Below are positions 60,791 through 63,550 of a stretch of 64,000 nt of DNA, in pieces. The translations under genes and the position numbers were made by a program. Below the pieces are notes generated by a model. That model made no database searches and was not told the origin of the DNA. It saw only the letters and a program-made list of their open reading frames with translations. Source of the stretch: Glandiceps talaboti (Eukaryota > Hemichordata > Enteropneusta > Spengelidae); contig NC_135562.1 in assembly GCF_964340395.1 (NCBI RefSeq), positions 13,001,043-13,065,042 of the forward strand, in the 5' to 3' direction. Positions within the stretch are counted from its first letter, which is position 1, and every line of letters begins with the position of its first letter.

Positions 60791-63332
60791 AGATTAAATC
60801 TCTTCATTCACAGATCAATGTCGGTGCTATCGGTAAAGTATACAAGATTAGAATTGGACGTGAACTGAAAGATGAATGGGAAGGATGGCATCTGGATCAG
60901 GTCAAAATGAAGGAAAGAAAATCTGGAGAAATCCTGGAATACAAGTTTGACAGATGGATGTCACGGAATGAAGATGATCTTGATATTGTCAGAGAATTAC
61001 CAGCAATCAGGGAAGGAGAAGATGTACTGCCAGGTGAGTACAATTTACAACCAGCATTTTGTTTGCAAGATGGACATACTCAACATTTAAAATCGTCCCC
61101 CCCCCCACACACACACACACACACACCCTTTCTTTCATCATTTGATCACAACTAAAGTTAGATTAATTGTGACATTGTCATGATTTCGCCTGGCCTGATG
61201 ATCAATCAAAGGAGGGCTTCACTCACACATCACCCAAAGACATGTGCTCATATGCTCTGTACCAACAAATACAGGTACCAGTGTTTTAGAATTCCCAAAA
61301 GTTTCCCCCAGACTCTGCGAGCACTCGCCATACTGATGTTCACATGAGACGACCAACTCAAGGGACAAATCTATCAGCAAATCCTCATGTCGAGCACAGA
61401 TAAGGCTTGTCAAAATGGCACCATACCATTGGACAACAATAGTCACATGATATTTTCATTTAGTCATGACGGTAAACAGAAGTGAACAGGACCCAGTATC
61501 CATAACATCGTAAAAGTCATACCTACCTTTTGTGTTGTTATTCTATCAAGCAAATGAGTACTACAGTATACATTTTCCATTGTATGACCAATTCAAATTT
61601 CTTGTGCTTTTGATGCACTCCAACACAGTTAACATGCAAAGTGTTGATGGTATACCTGTCATCCCCAAGGCTACTACACCTATCACCTATCATCCCCTAA
61701 GCTACTAAAAAAAGTGACAAGTTGTACTGTTTGTATAATTGAGATTTTTAGTTCCTTGTTGCATATACTATGTTTATGCGATGGTTTCAATATCACTGTT
61801 TGCAGTGTTGAAGTACCAGGTTGAAGTGAATACAGGAGAGGAAGAGAACGCTGAAACTGAAGCCACTTGTTATCTGTGTATCTATGGAGAGAGAGGAGAC
61901 ACTGGTAACAGAGTTCTCTTCAAATCTAACAATGAACAGAAATTCCAGAAAGGGCAGAAAGATGTGTTTGAGATTGAAGCAGTACAACTTGGTGATTTAA
62001 AGAAAGTTGTGATTGGTCACGATGGACAGGAAGAAGGTCAAGGGTGGTATGTACGTCATGTGACCATCAAAGAATCAGATGATGCCAAGGATGGAGTATT
62101 CTTCCCCAATGACAGGTAAGAACTCAAACTGATTAGGACTGACATTTGTATGGTATAAAGTAAGAGCAACTCTGATTGGTTCAGGGGAAGGATGCCAAAT
62201 TTGAATAACAAAAAATTCTTTGAATAAATAAACTGAGTTAAAAATGGAACACATAAAGAGTACAAAATATCACTGATTTTGTTTCTCAGGTGGTTGGATG
62301 CTGGTCAAGATGACAAAGCAATAGAGAGAGAACTGTTCCCAGGACAACCAGAGGGAGAATGGGATGTAACCATAGTAACAGCAGAAGATTCCATAGCTGC
62401 CATGGATGCAGTGGTTTATCTTGTAGTTTATGGAGATCAAGGCAAATCAGATCCAATACCACTTGGACAGGGTGGAACTGAGTTCTTTGAACCTGGCAAG
62501 ACAGACCTATTTGAGAGGGTAAGTGTGTACATTTGGGCATTTTACAATAACCTCTTTGTTTTCACAAATTCATAGTTTCAAAACAAAGGGATTGTACAGT
62601 AGTAAATGTTGTGTCATCACCACAGGTTTTCCCATAAACCTTTGCAGGAAATGCCAAAATGGCCAAACATATGTCAAATGCTGTAGGGGCTTCTTTACAA
62701 GATTTCTAGCAAATCACTAAAGTGCTGTTTTATCACCCAAAATCACATTCAGTTTGATAGCAGTAATAAACACAAGTGACTCCTAAAAGGCAGCAATACA
62801 TCTGAATGAACTTTCTTCAAGTTCTCTAATCTAACTTTAATATCAGAATTAAGCCTTATGCACTGTTGTATTTGTTAATACATCTATAATCTAACAGTCC
62901 ACTTTTTGGGGATTTCCAATGTTCACATTATCTTGGTTACAGGTTGATTATATCCACATAACGAAGGCATCATGATCACCCATTTGTGTAATCTACCACA
63001 TTCAACAATATTACTTGTAGTTTTGTGTCTGTCTCAGCCAAAAGAAAGTATGTCTGCTGTCACTATGTCATATTTATCCATTTGTAAATTTTATTTAATT
63101 TGTTTACACCCAAAGGTTAAAATTGGCGTAGGTAAAGTGTACAAGATACGTATTGGACACAATGACTCCGATAACTGGGAAGGATGGCATCTACAAGAAG
63201 TTCAGATGAAAGACAGAAGTACAGAGGAAGTGTTAGTCTATAAATTTGATAGATGGATATCAAGAAAGGAAGATGATTTGGATATCTTGAGAGAATTACC
63301 GGCTATCAGAGAAGACGAGGAACAACTTCCAG
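13236..63332 (+). CDS. Giant DCX / PLAT / beta-trefoil repeat protein, 58 coding exons seen, 3' end outside window
   Basis: The joined exons give 3,336 codons with no stop. All 57 junctions use GT-AG and keep phase. Domains in order: DCX1 (about 22-98), DCX2 (about 161-245), PLAT1-2 (270-525), beta-trefoil/fascin-like block (533-801), Pro/Ser linker (802-902), PLAT3-21 (903-3336 and beyond). Start: ATG at 13236, because it opens the DCX-bearing frame 9 bases after an acceptor. DCX domains bind microtubules; PLAT/LH2 domains are beta-sandwiches that contact lipids or proteins and occur in long tandem arrays in LOXHD1 of hair-cell stereocilia. There is no signal peptide or membrane segment. I infer an intracellular, microtubule-anchored scaffold, perhaps in cilia or sensory cells. 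It may relate to RP1-type or LOXHD1-like proteins; orthology cannot be fixed from here. The gene continues to the right, since exon 58 ends in phase 1 at a donor. Confidence 0.85.
15606..16014. mobile_element. Fold-back element with about 115-bp inverted arms
   Basis: The left arm (about 15606-15720) and right arm (about 15897-16014) are inverted copies. For example, ATCAAGATCAGTGAGCC on the left pairs with GGCTCACTGATCTTGAT on the right, and CATCACTTACAC pairs with GTGTAAGTGATG. The spacer is about 176 bp and contains no reading frame of note. This is the form of a non-autonomous DNA transposon (MITE) and would give a long intronic RNA hairpin. Confidence 0.75.
16707..16720 (+). promoter_or_regulatory. 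RFX X-box-like motif
   Basis: GTTTCCTTAGTAAC fits the X-box with one mismatch (T at the R position of the first half-site). Weak on its own. Confidence 0.2.
17856..18021 (+). CDS. Coding exon 2: end of DCX2 and basic linker
   Basis: Acceptor ttgcctacag, donor gtaagt, phase 0 in and 1 out. It encodes the end of DCX2 ([21 protein letters not shown]) followed by a lysine/proline-rich segment ([16 protein letters not shown]) that leads to the first PLAT domain. The FIAAGREKF ending is typical of DCX domains. Confidence 0.9.
18390..20815 (+). CDS. PLAT domain 1 (type A), exons 3-5
   Basis: Exons 18390-18553, 19161-19247 and 20683-20815 (phases 1/0/0/1), residues about 270-397. It begins [18 protein letters not shown], has the core [13 protein letters not shown], and ends with the [12 protein letters not shown] motif seen in all type A repeats. 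The usual W-x-G-W element is reduced to AAWLCDM. The intron at 18554-19160 carries GTTT/GT and CAAT repeats. The intron at 19248-20682 carries X-box-like words near 20394-20630. Confidence 0.88.
18610..18985. repeat. Microsatellites in intron 3
   Basis: GTTT tetramers at about 18612-18644, then GT/CTGT repeats to about 18700. A separate CAATCAAT/CAAC-rich block lies at about 18855-18985. These are simple repeats without coding meaning. Confidence 0.85.
20394..20407 (+). promoter_or_regulatory. RFX X-box-like motif in a CCATGG-rich minisatellite
   Basis: GTTGCCATGACAAC differs from the X-box consensus at one base. Further related words (TTGCCATGGTGACA near 20496, and GTTGCCATGGTGAC near 20617) follow within 230 bp. 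The cluster may be a regulatory array or simply a degenerate minisatellite (20390-20650). Confidence 0.3.
20816..21160. repeat. GT and CAGA microsatellites in intron 5
   Basis: GT repeat starting directly at the donor of exon 5 (20816-20890), then ACAG/CAGA tetramers at about 20945-21062 and 21097-21142. The donor gtgtgtgtgc is itself part of the GT run. Confidence 0.85.
21298..22406 (+). CDS. PLAT domain 2 (type B), exons 6-8
   Basis: Exons 21298-21528, 21892-21970 and 22336-22406, residues about 398-525. Type B signature: [11 protein letters not shown], then [13 protein letters not shown] and [18 protein letters not shown] follows in exon 7, and the closing motif [16 protein letters not shown] is in exon 8. 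This is the only B repeat with an intron at the E-P-G|K-G-W position. The exon 6 donor is the first of an array of near-identical donors (see findings). Confidence 0.9.
21500..21815 (+). repeat. Tandem array made from the exon 6/intron 6 junction
   Basis: Five to six diverged copies, about 53-58 bp apart, of a segment containing TGATTGGCCATGACAAC, CTGAACCAG and GTGAGT. The first copy is the real exon end. Later GT donors lie at 21582, 21636, 21694 and 21793. Confidence 0.85.
22918..22940 (+). CDS. Coding exon 9: 23-nt linker microexon
   Basis: Acceptor caacaacag and donor gtaagt, phase 1 in and 0 out. It encodes ISASEKDM including the carried base. It joins PLAT2 to the trefoil block. It is needed to restore the frame to exon 10 (phase 0), which supports it despite its size. 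Confidence 0.7.
23147..30697 (+). CDS. Beta-trefoil / fascin-like block, exons 10-14
   Basis: Exons 23147-23282, 24305-24408, 28894-29067, 29791-30006 and 30520-30697, residues about 533-801 (269 residues). The sequence has the repeating pattern of beta-trefoil (fascin/FGF/ricin-like) folds. [32 protein letters not shown] and [18 protein letters not shown] each start a lobe in which a hydrophobic strand is followed by a G-x-(Y/F)-(L/V) strand ([26 protein letters not shown]). Exon 13 is Cys-rich ([21 protein letters not shown]). A trefoil among DCX and PLAT modules could bind actin, glycans or protein partners; which one cannot be told. The fold is inferred from the pattern, not from an alignment. 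Confidence 0.75.
24500..24705 (+). mobile_element. Family C fold-back element, single arm
   Basis: Shares the words CATTACTGCTATCAACTTA, TTTGGGTGATAAAATAGCAC and GGGATTTCCTGCAAGG with copies at 46355-46775, 47965-48150, 49708-49925 and 62595-62800 (reverse). Confidence 0.6.
24866..25220 (+). mobile_element. tRNA-derived SINE
   Basis: The head has a tRNA-like start (GGGTGAATGGTTAGCG, like an A box) and a B-box match, GGTTCGAGCCCC, about 45 bases later. A central domain follows, with TCCTTGGGCAAGATTTGAAC and GTGCCTCAGTCAACCCAGC. The tail reads AAAGTGCTTTGAGCAC, then GGAAAGCGCTATATAAG, and ends in ATTATCATTAT. This is the layout of tRNA SINEs with a conserved core found widely in marine invertebrates. 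Which core family is not decided here. Confidence 0.8.
25765..25859. mobile_element. Short inverted-repeat element
   Basis: AGACCCTACACG at 25765-25776 is matched in reverse by CGTGTAGGGTCT at 25848-25859. At 95 bp it is probably a small MITE relic. Confidence 0.45.
27540..27680. repeat. ACATA/ACACA pentamer minisatellite
   Basis: Runs of AACAT and AACAC pentamers. A similar but more degenerate block lies at about 38750-39000 in another intron. Cys-rich frames on the other strand are artefacts. Confidence 0.85.
30170..30290 (+). repeat. (TGAT)n / (TGAC)n block in intron 13
   Basis: TTGATTGATTGA-type tetramers passing into TGACTGAC tetramers. One of several TTGA arrays in this gene lying in the same orientation. 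Confidence 0.85.
30383..30396 (+). promoter_or_regulatory. Perfect RFX X-box match
   Basis: GTCACCATGGCAAC fits GTNRCC-N2-RGYAAC at every position. It lies in intron 13. About one perfect match, allowing spacers 0-3, is expected by chance in a window this size, so the site is suggestive only. Confidence 0.3.
31330..31445. mobile_element. Relic of the 37051-37191 palindromic MITE
   Basis: Contains AATTAGATATTATCCCCAAT and two copies of ATATTAGTGACATAAGGGG, matching the inner part and one end of the palindrome at 37051-37191. Confidence 0.6.
32447..33401 (+). CDS. Pro/Ser-rich linker, exons 15-16
   Basis: Exons 32447-32659 and 33312-33401 (phases 1/1/1), residues about 802-902. The first is dense in S-P and T-P steps ([18 protein letters not shown]), which would suit proline-directed kinases or SH3/WW partners. 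The second is basic then acidic ([17 protein letters not shown]). It is disordered by composition and separates the N-terminal DCX-PLAT-trefoil part from the long PLAT array. Both exons are phase 1-1 and could be skipped without a frameshift. Confidence 0.8.
32680..32975. repeat. (TATG)n and (GT)n microsatellites in intron 15
   Basis: TATG tetramers at about 32705-32875 with interruptions, then an uninterrupted GT run at about 32909-32974. Cys/Val/Tyr-rich frames through it are artefacts of the repeat. Confidence 0.95.
33726..34595 (+). CDS. PLAT domain 3 (type A), exons 17-18
   Basis: Exons 33726-33877 and 34373-34595, residues about 903-1027. Begins [20 protein letters not shown] and has [12 protein letters not shown], with closing motif [16 protein letters not shown]. 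The first exon is 12 nt shorter than in most A repeats. The usual intron after the x-x-Q|V position is absent. Confidence 0.9.
33905..34320 (+). repeat. (CATT)n/(CATC)n array of about 415 bp in intron 17
   Basis: ATTC then CATC tetramers with CACC and CAAT variants. It is open in several frames and produces false Ile-His-Pro-Ser proteins. It fills most of the intron within PLAT3. Confidence 0.95.
34596..35446 (+). mobile_element. Intron 18 with a diverged family B MITE
   Basis: Words shared with the 57443-57738 element include GACACAAACTAAAACTATT near 34736, TATCACCCACTTGTGTAATC near 35045 and TAGTTTATGTCTGTC near 35094. The copy is longer (about 34690-35140) and interrupted, so it may be nested or older. 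Confidence 0.5.
35447..36607 (+). CDS. PLAT domain 4 (type B), exons 19-20
   Basis: Exons 35447-35598 and 36376-36607, residues about 1028-1155. Has [35 protein letters not shown] and closing motif [16 protein letters not shown]. Its exon boundaries differ from all other B repeats: there is an intron in the middle (Q|V) and none at K|W. Confidence 0.9.
35785..36120 (+). repeat. (TGAT)n array in intron 19
   Basis: TTGATTGATTGA tetramers with GGTT and GATC variants, about 335 bp. Same orientation as most other TTGA arrays in the gene. Confidence 0.95.
37051..37191. mobile_element. Nearly palindromic MITE, 141 bp
   Basis: The ends AGTGACAAAGCCCCTTA and GGGGCTTTGTCACT are inverted copies. The whole element folds on itself, including the centre (GAAAAATATT against AATATTTTTC). 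A relic lies at 31330-31445. Confidence 0.75.
37498..38471 (+). CDS. PLAT domain 5 (type A), exons 21-22
   Basis: Exons 37498-37661 and 38252-38471, residues about 1156-1283. Has [36 protein letters not shown] and [16 protein letters not shown]. Two-exon form of type A. Confidence 0.92.
38640..39005. repeat. Degenerate ACATA-type minisatellite in intron 22
   Basis: AACATAACAC-like words spread over about 350 bp, similar to the block at 27540-27680. Confidence 0.75.
39091..40251 (+). CDS. PLAT domain 6 (type B), exons 23-24
   Basis: Exons 39091-39403 and 40190-40251, residues about 1284-1408. Has [47 protein letters not shown] and [16 protein letters not shown]. This is the standard 313 + 62 nt B form (phases 1/2/1). 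Confidence 0.95.
39595..39905 (-). repeat. Inverted copy of the 3549-3955 tandem array
   Basis: Five units containing GAATGCTATAAA, AGAAAGTGCTTTACTTCAGT and GTTACTCG are the reverse complement of the unit at 3549-3955. It lies in intron 23. Confidence 0.8.
40605..41564 (+). CDS. PLAT domain 7 (type A), exons 25-26
   Basis: Exons 40605-40768 and 41345-41564, residues about 1409-1536. Has [49 protein letters not shown] and [16 protein letters not shown]. Two-exon A form (164 + 220 nt). Confidence 0.95.
41062..41126 (+). other. Intronic hairpin, miRNA-like or MITE relic
   Basis: TGCTTGCATT at the 5' end pairs with AATGCAAGCA at the 3' end. The stem continues through CTGCTG/CAGCAG and TGCAC/GTGCA to an 8-base loop (AATTGAAA). 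There is one C-C mismatch, one G-U pair and one asymmetric bulge. It lies in intron 25 on the sense strand. Confidence 0.4.
41837..42610 (+). CDS. PLAT domain 8 (type B), exons 27-28
   Basis: Exons 41837-42149 and 42549-42610, residues about 1537-1661. Has [51 protein letters not shown] and [16 protein letters not shown]. The first 215 or so bases, with about 60 bases of upstream intron, are almost identical to exon 37 (PLAT12). Confidence 0.95.
42280..42400 (+). mobile_element. Family B MITE fragment in intron 27
   Basis: Carries GACACAAACTAAAACTATTG, ATATGTTGATAC and CTATTGAATGGA as in the 57443-57738 element. Confidence 0.5.
42831..44273 (+). CDS. PLAT domain 9 (type A), exons 29-31
   Basis: Exons 42831-42994, 43467-43553 and 44141-44273, residues about 1662-1789. 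Has [52 protein letters not shown] and [16 protein letters not shown]. Three-exon form: the intron after H-V-N-E|V is kept, as in PLAT1, 11 and 15. Confidence 0.95.
43060..43190 (+). repeat. GT and GGAT/GGTG microsatellites in intron 29
   Basis: GT-rich block at about 43063-43125, then GATGGATGGATG and GGGTGGGT words to about 43190. Confidence 0.85.
43972..44124 (+). repeat. (TTGA)n array ending 16 bases before an acceptor
   Basis: About 150 bp of TTGA tetramers with a few AATTGA steps. The array stops at 44124 and the acceptor AG is at 44139-44140. Confidence 0.95.
44505..44582 (+). repeat. About 18-bp minisatellite in intron 31
   Basis: Four copies of ACAGATGTAAAGACCC with small changes. 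Confidence 0.85.
44972..45346 (+). CDS. PLAT domain 10 (type B), single exon 32
   Basis: One 375-nt exon (phase 1-1) codes the whole B repeat, residues about 1790-1914. Has [48 protein letters not shown] and [16 protein letters not shown]. It equals exactly 313 + 62 nt, so the usual intron at K/R|W has been lost cleanly. Confidence 0.95.
45619..45657 (+). CDS. Coding exon 33: 39-nt Pro/Thr linker
   Basis: Acceptor attttcag, donor gtcagt, phase 1-1. Encodes [14 protein letters not shown] between PLAT10 and PLAT11. In frame and without a stop; skipping it would keep the frame. Confidence 0.75.
46130..47245 (+). CDS. PLAT domain 11 (type A), exons 34-36
   Basis: Exons 46130-46287, 46817-46906 and 47113-47245, residues about 1928-2054. 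Has [51 protein letters not shown] and [16 protein letters not shown]. The first exon is two codons shorter and the second one codon longer than in other A repeats, so this is a more diverged member. Confidence 0.93.
46355..46775. mobile_element. Family C fold-back element, two arms
   Basis: The left arm (about 46355-46590) contains GGGATTTCCTGCAAAGG and TTATGGGAAAACCTCTAG. The right arm (about 46640-46775) carries the reverse complement (GAGGTCTTCCCATAAACC, TTGCAGGAAATCC). This is the complete-looking copy of a family with single arms at 24500, 47965, 49708 and 62595. Confidence 0.7.
47500..48324 (+). CDS. PLAT domain 12 (type B), exons 37-38
   Basis: Exons 47500-47812 and 48263-48324, residues about 2055-2179. 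Nearly identical to PLAT8 up to GHDGK, then different ([15 protein letters not shown]). Closing motif [16 protein letters not shown] has N in place of K/R before W and A in place of the first D. Confidence 0.95.
47965..48150 (+). mobile_element. Family C fold-back element, single arm
   Basis: Carries GATTACTGCTATCAGCTTA and TTTTGGAATTTCCTGCAATG as in the 46355 element. Confidence 0.55.
48400..48606 (+). repeat. Degenerate TGATTTGATT minisatellite
   Basis: TGATCTGATT / TGATTTGATT decamers fill the end of intron 38 up to the acceptor of exon 39 (ttgacag, ending 48607). Confidence 0.8.
48608..49562 (+). CDS. PLAT domain 13 (type A), exons 39-40
   Basis: Exons 48608-48771 and 49343-49562, residues about 2180-2307. 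Has [55 protein letters not shown] and [16 protein letters not shown]. Exon 40 is the last of four tandem copies of its own 5' end; the upstream three are broken (see findings). Confidence 0.95.
49001..49342 (+). pseudogene. Three broken copies of the 5' end of exon 40 with their acceptors
   Basis: Acceptor-plus-exon fragments begin at 49001, 49106 and 49227 (spacing 105-121 bp). Each starts like exon 40 ((V/I)-Y-T-x-(K/R)) and each meets an in-frame stop within about 24 codons. The intervening intron words CTTACCTCATTTGCATATTA recur in all units. Confidence 0.85.
49708..49925 (+). mobile_element. Family C fold-back element, single arm
   Basis: Carries AATTACTGGTATCAAAG, TTTGGGGTGATAATTTAAC and GGGATTTCCTGTAAGGG. 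Confidence 0.6.
50163..51033 (+). CDS. PLAT domain 14 (type B), exons 41-42
   Basis: Exons 50163-50475 and 50972-51033, residues about 2308-2432. Has [60 protein letters not shown] and [16 protein letters not shown]. Confidence 0.95.
50640..50930 (+). repeat. GGTTGGTT and (TTGA)n array in intron 41
   Basis: GGTTGGTTGGTAGG tetramers (about 50660-50745), then TTGA tetramers to about 50927. The acceptor AG is at 50970-50971. Confidence 0.9.
51624..51659 (+). CDS. Coding exon 43: 36-nt acidic microexon
   Basis: Acceptor catttgtaaag, donor gtaaga, phase 1-1. Encodes [13 protein letters not shown] with the carried base. It sits at the PLAT14/15 junction. Flanking intron words match those round the 24-nt exon at 59565, which supports a common origin and real splicing. 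Confidence 0.65.
51660..52736 (+). other. Intron 43
   Basis: 1.1 kb of AT-rich sequence without exon signals. Its last 80 bases, from ATGCTGCAGTGCCATTGGCA on, are nearly the same as the end of intron 53 before exon 54, showing that the block was duplicated together with the exon. Confidence 0.6.
52737..54278 (+). CDS. PLAT domain 15 (type A), exons 44-46
   Basis: Exons 52737-52900, 53525-53611 and 54146-54278, residues about 2445-2572. Has [52 protein letters not shown] and [16 protein letters not shown]. Exon 44 is nearly identical to exons 49 and 54 (PLAT17 and PLAT19). Three-exon form. Confidence 0.95.
52905..53210 (+). repeat. ATCAAATCTTATCTATCATT minisatellite in intron 44
   Basis: Degenerate tandem words ATCAAATC and TTATCTATCATT. 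A longer array of the same words fills intron 49 (55893-56395), the homologous intron in PLAT17. Confidence 0.85.
53620..53765 (+). repeat. Three copies of a 54-bp minisatellite in intron 45
   Basis: Units contain TTACAAGAATCAGT, GAGTACAGGTACT and ATAAAAATGACA. The array starts just after the donor of exon 45. Confidence 0.85.
54853..55374 (+). CDS. PLAT domain 16 (type B), exons 47-48
   Basis: Exons 54853-55162 and 55313-55374, residues about 2573-2696. Has [61 protein letters not shown] and [16 protein letters not shown]. The first exon is one codon shorter (310 nt) than earlier B exons, a feature shared with PLAT18 and PLAT20. Confidence 0.95.
55380..55565 (+). repeat. About 55-bp minisatellite with CCAAT words in intron 48
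   Basis: Four units with CCACCAATAGAATTATC and TCTGCTTTCC variants. It begins just after the donor of exon 48. Confidence 0.75.
55716..56861 (+). CDS. PLAT domain 17 (type A), exons 49-50
   Basis: Exons 55716-55879 and 56642-56861, residues about 2697-2824. Has [49 protein letters not shown] and [16 protein letters not shown]. Two-exon form. Close copy of PLAT19. Confidence 0.95.
55893..56395 (+). repeat. ATCAAATC minisatellite, about 500 bp, in intron 49
   Basis: Same words as the 52905-53210 array, expanded. Ser/Asn/Ile-rich frames across it are artefacts. Confidence 0.9.
57258..57316 (+). repeat. Remnant of the 3549-4070 element
   Basis: Contains TGTGCTACACTCATTTATAG, CATATCAAGTGTAAAA and CTGTTTCAA, matching the last unit and hairpin arm of the 3549-4070 element. 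Confidence 0.65.
57443..57738. mobile_element. Family B MITE with clear terminal inverted repeats
   Basis: The ends ACTCTGGCAATCGAGGTC and GACCTCGATTGCCAGAGT are exact inverted copies, and the match continues through GGTTTACT with one mismatch. The element is 296 bp and non-coding. Internal words recur at 34690-35140, 42280-42400, 56505-56575, 59735-60030 and 62855-63045. Confidence 0.8.
57825..58708 (+). CDS. PLAT domain 18 (type B), exons 51-52
   Basis: Exons 57825-58134 and 58647-58708, residues about 2825-2948. The first 70 or so residues are almost identical to PLAT16 and PLAT20 ([20 protein letters not shown]). It then diverges ([13 protein letters not shown]). Closing motif [16 protein letters not shown]. 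Confidence 0.95.
58190..58370 (+). repeat. About 50-bp minisatellite in intron 51
   Basis: Four units with AAAGAAACCTACAGG and TCTCCTGAAAC variants. Confidence 0.75.
58801..59200 (+). repeat. About 60-bp minisatellite with repeated CTGATTGGACAG
   Basis: At least seven units in intron 52 carry CACTGATTGGACAG with AATGGGCT and AAGCCCTTGTAAG spacers. ATTGG is an inverted CCAAT box, so this would be an unusual CCAAT array if bound. Confidence 0.75.
59565..59588 (+). CDS. Coding exon 53: 24-nt microexon
   Basis: Acceptor gtcattttcaaag, donor gtaaga, phase 1-1. Encodes EKPENSSDG with the carried base, between PLAT18 and PLAT19. The flanks (TTTTTGTCATTT and GGTAAGATxTxGGGAC) match those of exon 43, eight PLAT exons earlier. 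Confidence 0.6.
59735..60030 (+). mobile_element. Family B MITE, diverged copy
   Basis: Contains GCACAAACTCTAAAACTATT, ACTATCATCCACTTGTG and AGCTTAGTCTGCTGATAGC, as in the 57443 element, but lacks clean ends. Confidence 0.5.
60224..61033 (+). CDS. PLAT domain 19 (type A), exons 54-55
   Basis: Exons 60224-60387 and 60814-61033, residues about 2957-3084. Near copy of PLAT17 and PLAT15 ([51 protein letters not shown]). Closing motif [16 protein letters not shown]. Confidence 0.95.
60500..60790 (+). repeat. (TTGA)n array in intron 54
   Basis: TTGA tetramers with TGAC, GGGT and GGAT variants, ending about 24 bases before the acceptor AG (60812-60813). Confidence 0.95.
61806..62351 (+). CDS. PLAT domain 20 (type B), exon 56 and start of exon 57
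   Basis: Exon 56 is 61806-62115; the last 62 bases of the domain are the start of exon 57 (62290-62351). Residues about 3085-3209. Has [61 protein letters not shown] and [16 protein letters not shown]. The expected C at the end of the B core (FPC) is replaced (FPND). Confidence 0.95.
62352..63332 (+). CDS. PLAT domain 21 (type A), rest of exon 57 and exon 58
   Basis: Exon 57 is 62290-62518 and exon 58 is 63116-63332, residues about 3210-3336. Has [50 protein letters not shown] and [16 protein letters not shown]. The B-to-A intron is missing, so B tail and A head share an exon, and the next intron sits one codon further right than in other A repeats (FER|VKIG). Exon 58 ends LP + one base at gtaggg. 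The following B repeat must lie beyond the window. Confidence 0.93.
62595..62800 (-). mobile_element. Family C fold-back arm, reverse orientation
   Basis: Contains GTTTTCCCATAAACC, TTGCAGGAAATGCC and TTGATAGCAGTAATAAAC, the reverse complement of the arm at 46355. Confidence 0.6.
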
Positions 63333-63550
63333 GTAGGGAAAATATGATCTTGGAAGTATAGAATAAGATGAGTAATGGTGGACAACTTTTCAGTAAGTGT
63401 AATGTGAGGATAGGTTTTTGCATTAAAGTCATGCTTTCAGTATATATGTAAGTTTTGTTGAAATCACTCAAATTACATTGGCCCAGTGTGATAATAATGA
63501 TGTTTTATTTTCAAGCCCTTCTTCCATTTGCCCATCCTTCACATTGCAAT
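63333..63550 (+). other. Start of intron 58
   Basis: I looked for the next B exon (K-Y-x-V-x-V-x-T-G in phase 1) in 63333-64000 and did not find it. Confidence 0.6.
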
